Source: JBCCBV01 sp039033855
Lineage (GTDB): Bacteria; Planctomycetota; Phycisphaerae; Phycisphaerales; Phycisphaeraceae
Reading direction: 5' to 3'
DNA length: 30,678 nt
Assembly (NCBI GenBank): GCA_039033855.1
Contig: JBCCBV010000027.1
Location: forward strand, 1 to 30,678
Shown one piece after another: positions 30,141-30,678 of this stretch; the first letter of the stretch is position 1; each line of letters starts with the position of its first letter. A program made the translations under genes and the position numbers. Under the pieces are notes generated by a model. The model searched no databases. It had not been told where the DNA came from and saw nothing but the letters and a program-made list of their open reading frames with translations.

Positions 30141-30678
30141 TCACCCAAGATCGATCGGGGCGGGTTGGACAGATACATCGCGACCCGGCGCTGTCGCAGC
30201 GACGATGTTTCCGCTTTCGTCCCAATTCACGCCGAGGATGTGGTCTGCGGCCCGCTGCCCTTGACCCGCCGCTTGCACGAGCAGCTTCTTGTTGTCCTTA
30301 AGCTTCCTGCGCCAGCCGTCGATGTAGGCCGCCGACAGCTCGATCGTGGCGGGACTGATCCCGGCCACAGCGCACAAGAACGCCGCACCCATCTCGGCGA
30401 TCAGCTCTTCTTTGGAATAGTCCGGGGAGCCGAACGGCGGGGGTTGCTCATCAAGACCCCGATTCAGGCGAGTACTGTGTCCGGTGGCGTGGGCCAGCTC
30501 GTGAAACAGCGTGGCGTAGTACGACTCGTGCGAAGCAAACCTCTGCGCGGGCGCGATCTGCACCCGATCCGCCTTGGGCTCGTAGAAGGCCTGATACCCC
30601 GCGTGCTCGATACGTGGCGGGCTTGGGAAGCCGTCGACCACGTCCTGCACGTCCGTGATTGGATCGACTGGCTGCTCG
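30141..30678 (-). CDS. ArdC-like antirestriction protein, C-terminal zincin part (5' end outside window)
   Basis: This is the C-terminal part of an ArdC-type protein. These have an N-terminal single-stranded-DNA-binding domain and a C-terminal zinc-protease-like domain, and protect incoming plasmid DNA from restriction. Visible features are RIEHAGYQAFYEPKADRVQI, then the zinc motif FHELAHATGH (HELAH), and EELIAEMGAAFLC as the likely third-ligand region. GWRRKLKDNKKLLVQAAGQG follows. Each is typical of the family. The frame is open to base 30678, so the N-terminal domain and start lie beyond the window. A GTG at 30650 is not the true start. It converges on the GIY-YIG gene. The family marks conjugative or mobilisable elements, which supports the island reading. 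Confidence 0.85.
   Translation of the reverse strand, partial: EQPVDPITDVQDVVDGFPSPPRIEHAGYQAFYEPKADRVQIAPAQRFASHESYYATLFHELAHATGHSTRLNRGLDEQPPPFGSPDYSKEELIAEMGAAFLCAVAGISPATIELSAAYIDGWRRKLKDNKKLLVQAAGQGQRAADHILGVNWDESGNIVAATAPGRDVSVQPAPIDLG

Overview
The window reads as chromosomal DNA of a GC-rich planctomycete, probably of the class Phycisphaerae. This is an inference. It rests on a PEP-CTERM protein, an hpnCDE squalene operon, an FtsW/MurG pair placed next to isoprenoid genes, strongly G/C-ending codons, and a tyrosine recombinase of the kind common in planctomycete genomes. No rRNA or CRISPR array is present.

Layout. Positions 1-369 are low-complexity G/C DNA and leader. hpnC-hpnD-hpnE follow (370-3763, forward) with 4-base stop/start overlaps. 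On the reverse strand come an alanine/serine-glyoxylate-type aminotransferase (3809-4984), a PEP-CTERM protein (5131-5985) and a LOG-family nucleotide hydrolase (6217-6774). Diverging from the last is a heterodimeric ABC exporter (6858-10732), then a secreted zinc metalloprotease (10996-13929), ftsW and murG (13991-16578), a farnesyl-diphosphate synthase gene and dxs (16651-19769). After these lie a Tat-exported PhoX-type protein (19933-21429), an ABC permease with no ATPase or binding-protein gene beside it (21464-23308) and a membrane-anchored alpha/beta hydrolase (23340-24275). A reverse-strand ECF sigma/anti-sigma pair (24304-25739) and tRNA-Ala(TGC) (26117-26189) end the chromosomal part.

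From 26190 to the right end the DNA looks like an integrated mobile element, less strictly G/C-ending than its neighbours. It has a tyrosine recombinase, a reverse-strand HTH/excisionase-like gene, a ParA-type ATPase with a small ribbon-helix-helix-like partner, a GIY-YIG protein and the end of an ArdC-like antirestriction gene running off the window. Two arrays of 8-bp tandem repeats lie just before parA. They look like the centromere or operator of a small type Ib-like partition system and are the most novel structure here.

Together: dxs makes DXP for the MEP pathway, the prenyltransferase makes FPP, and HpnD/HpnC/HpnE turn FPP into squalene, the precursor of hopanoids, sterols or C30 carotenoids. 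FtsW and MurG make septal peptidoglycan on an undecaprenyl carrier, which also comes from FPP. A recurring signal is a TANNNT (-10-like) hexamer 6-8 nt before the start codon of seven genes, most without a Shine-Dalgarno sequence. This suggests frequent leaderless transcription.
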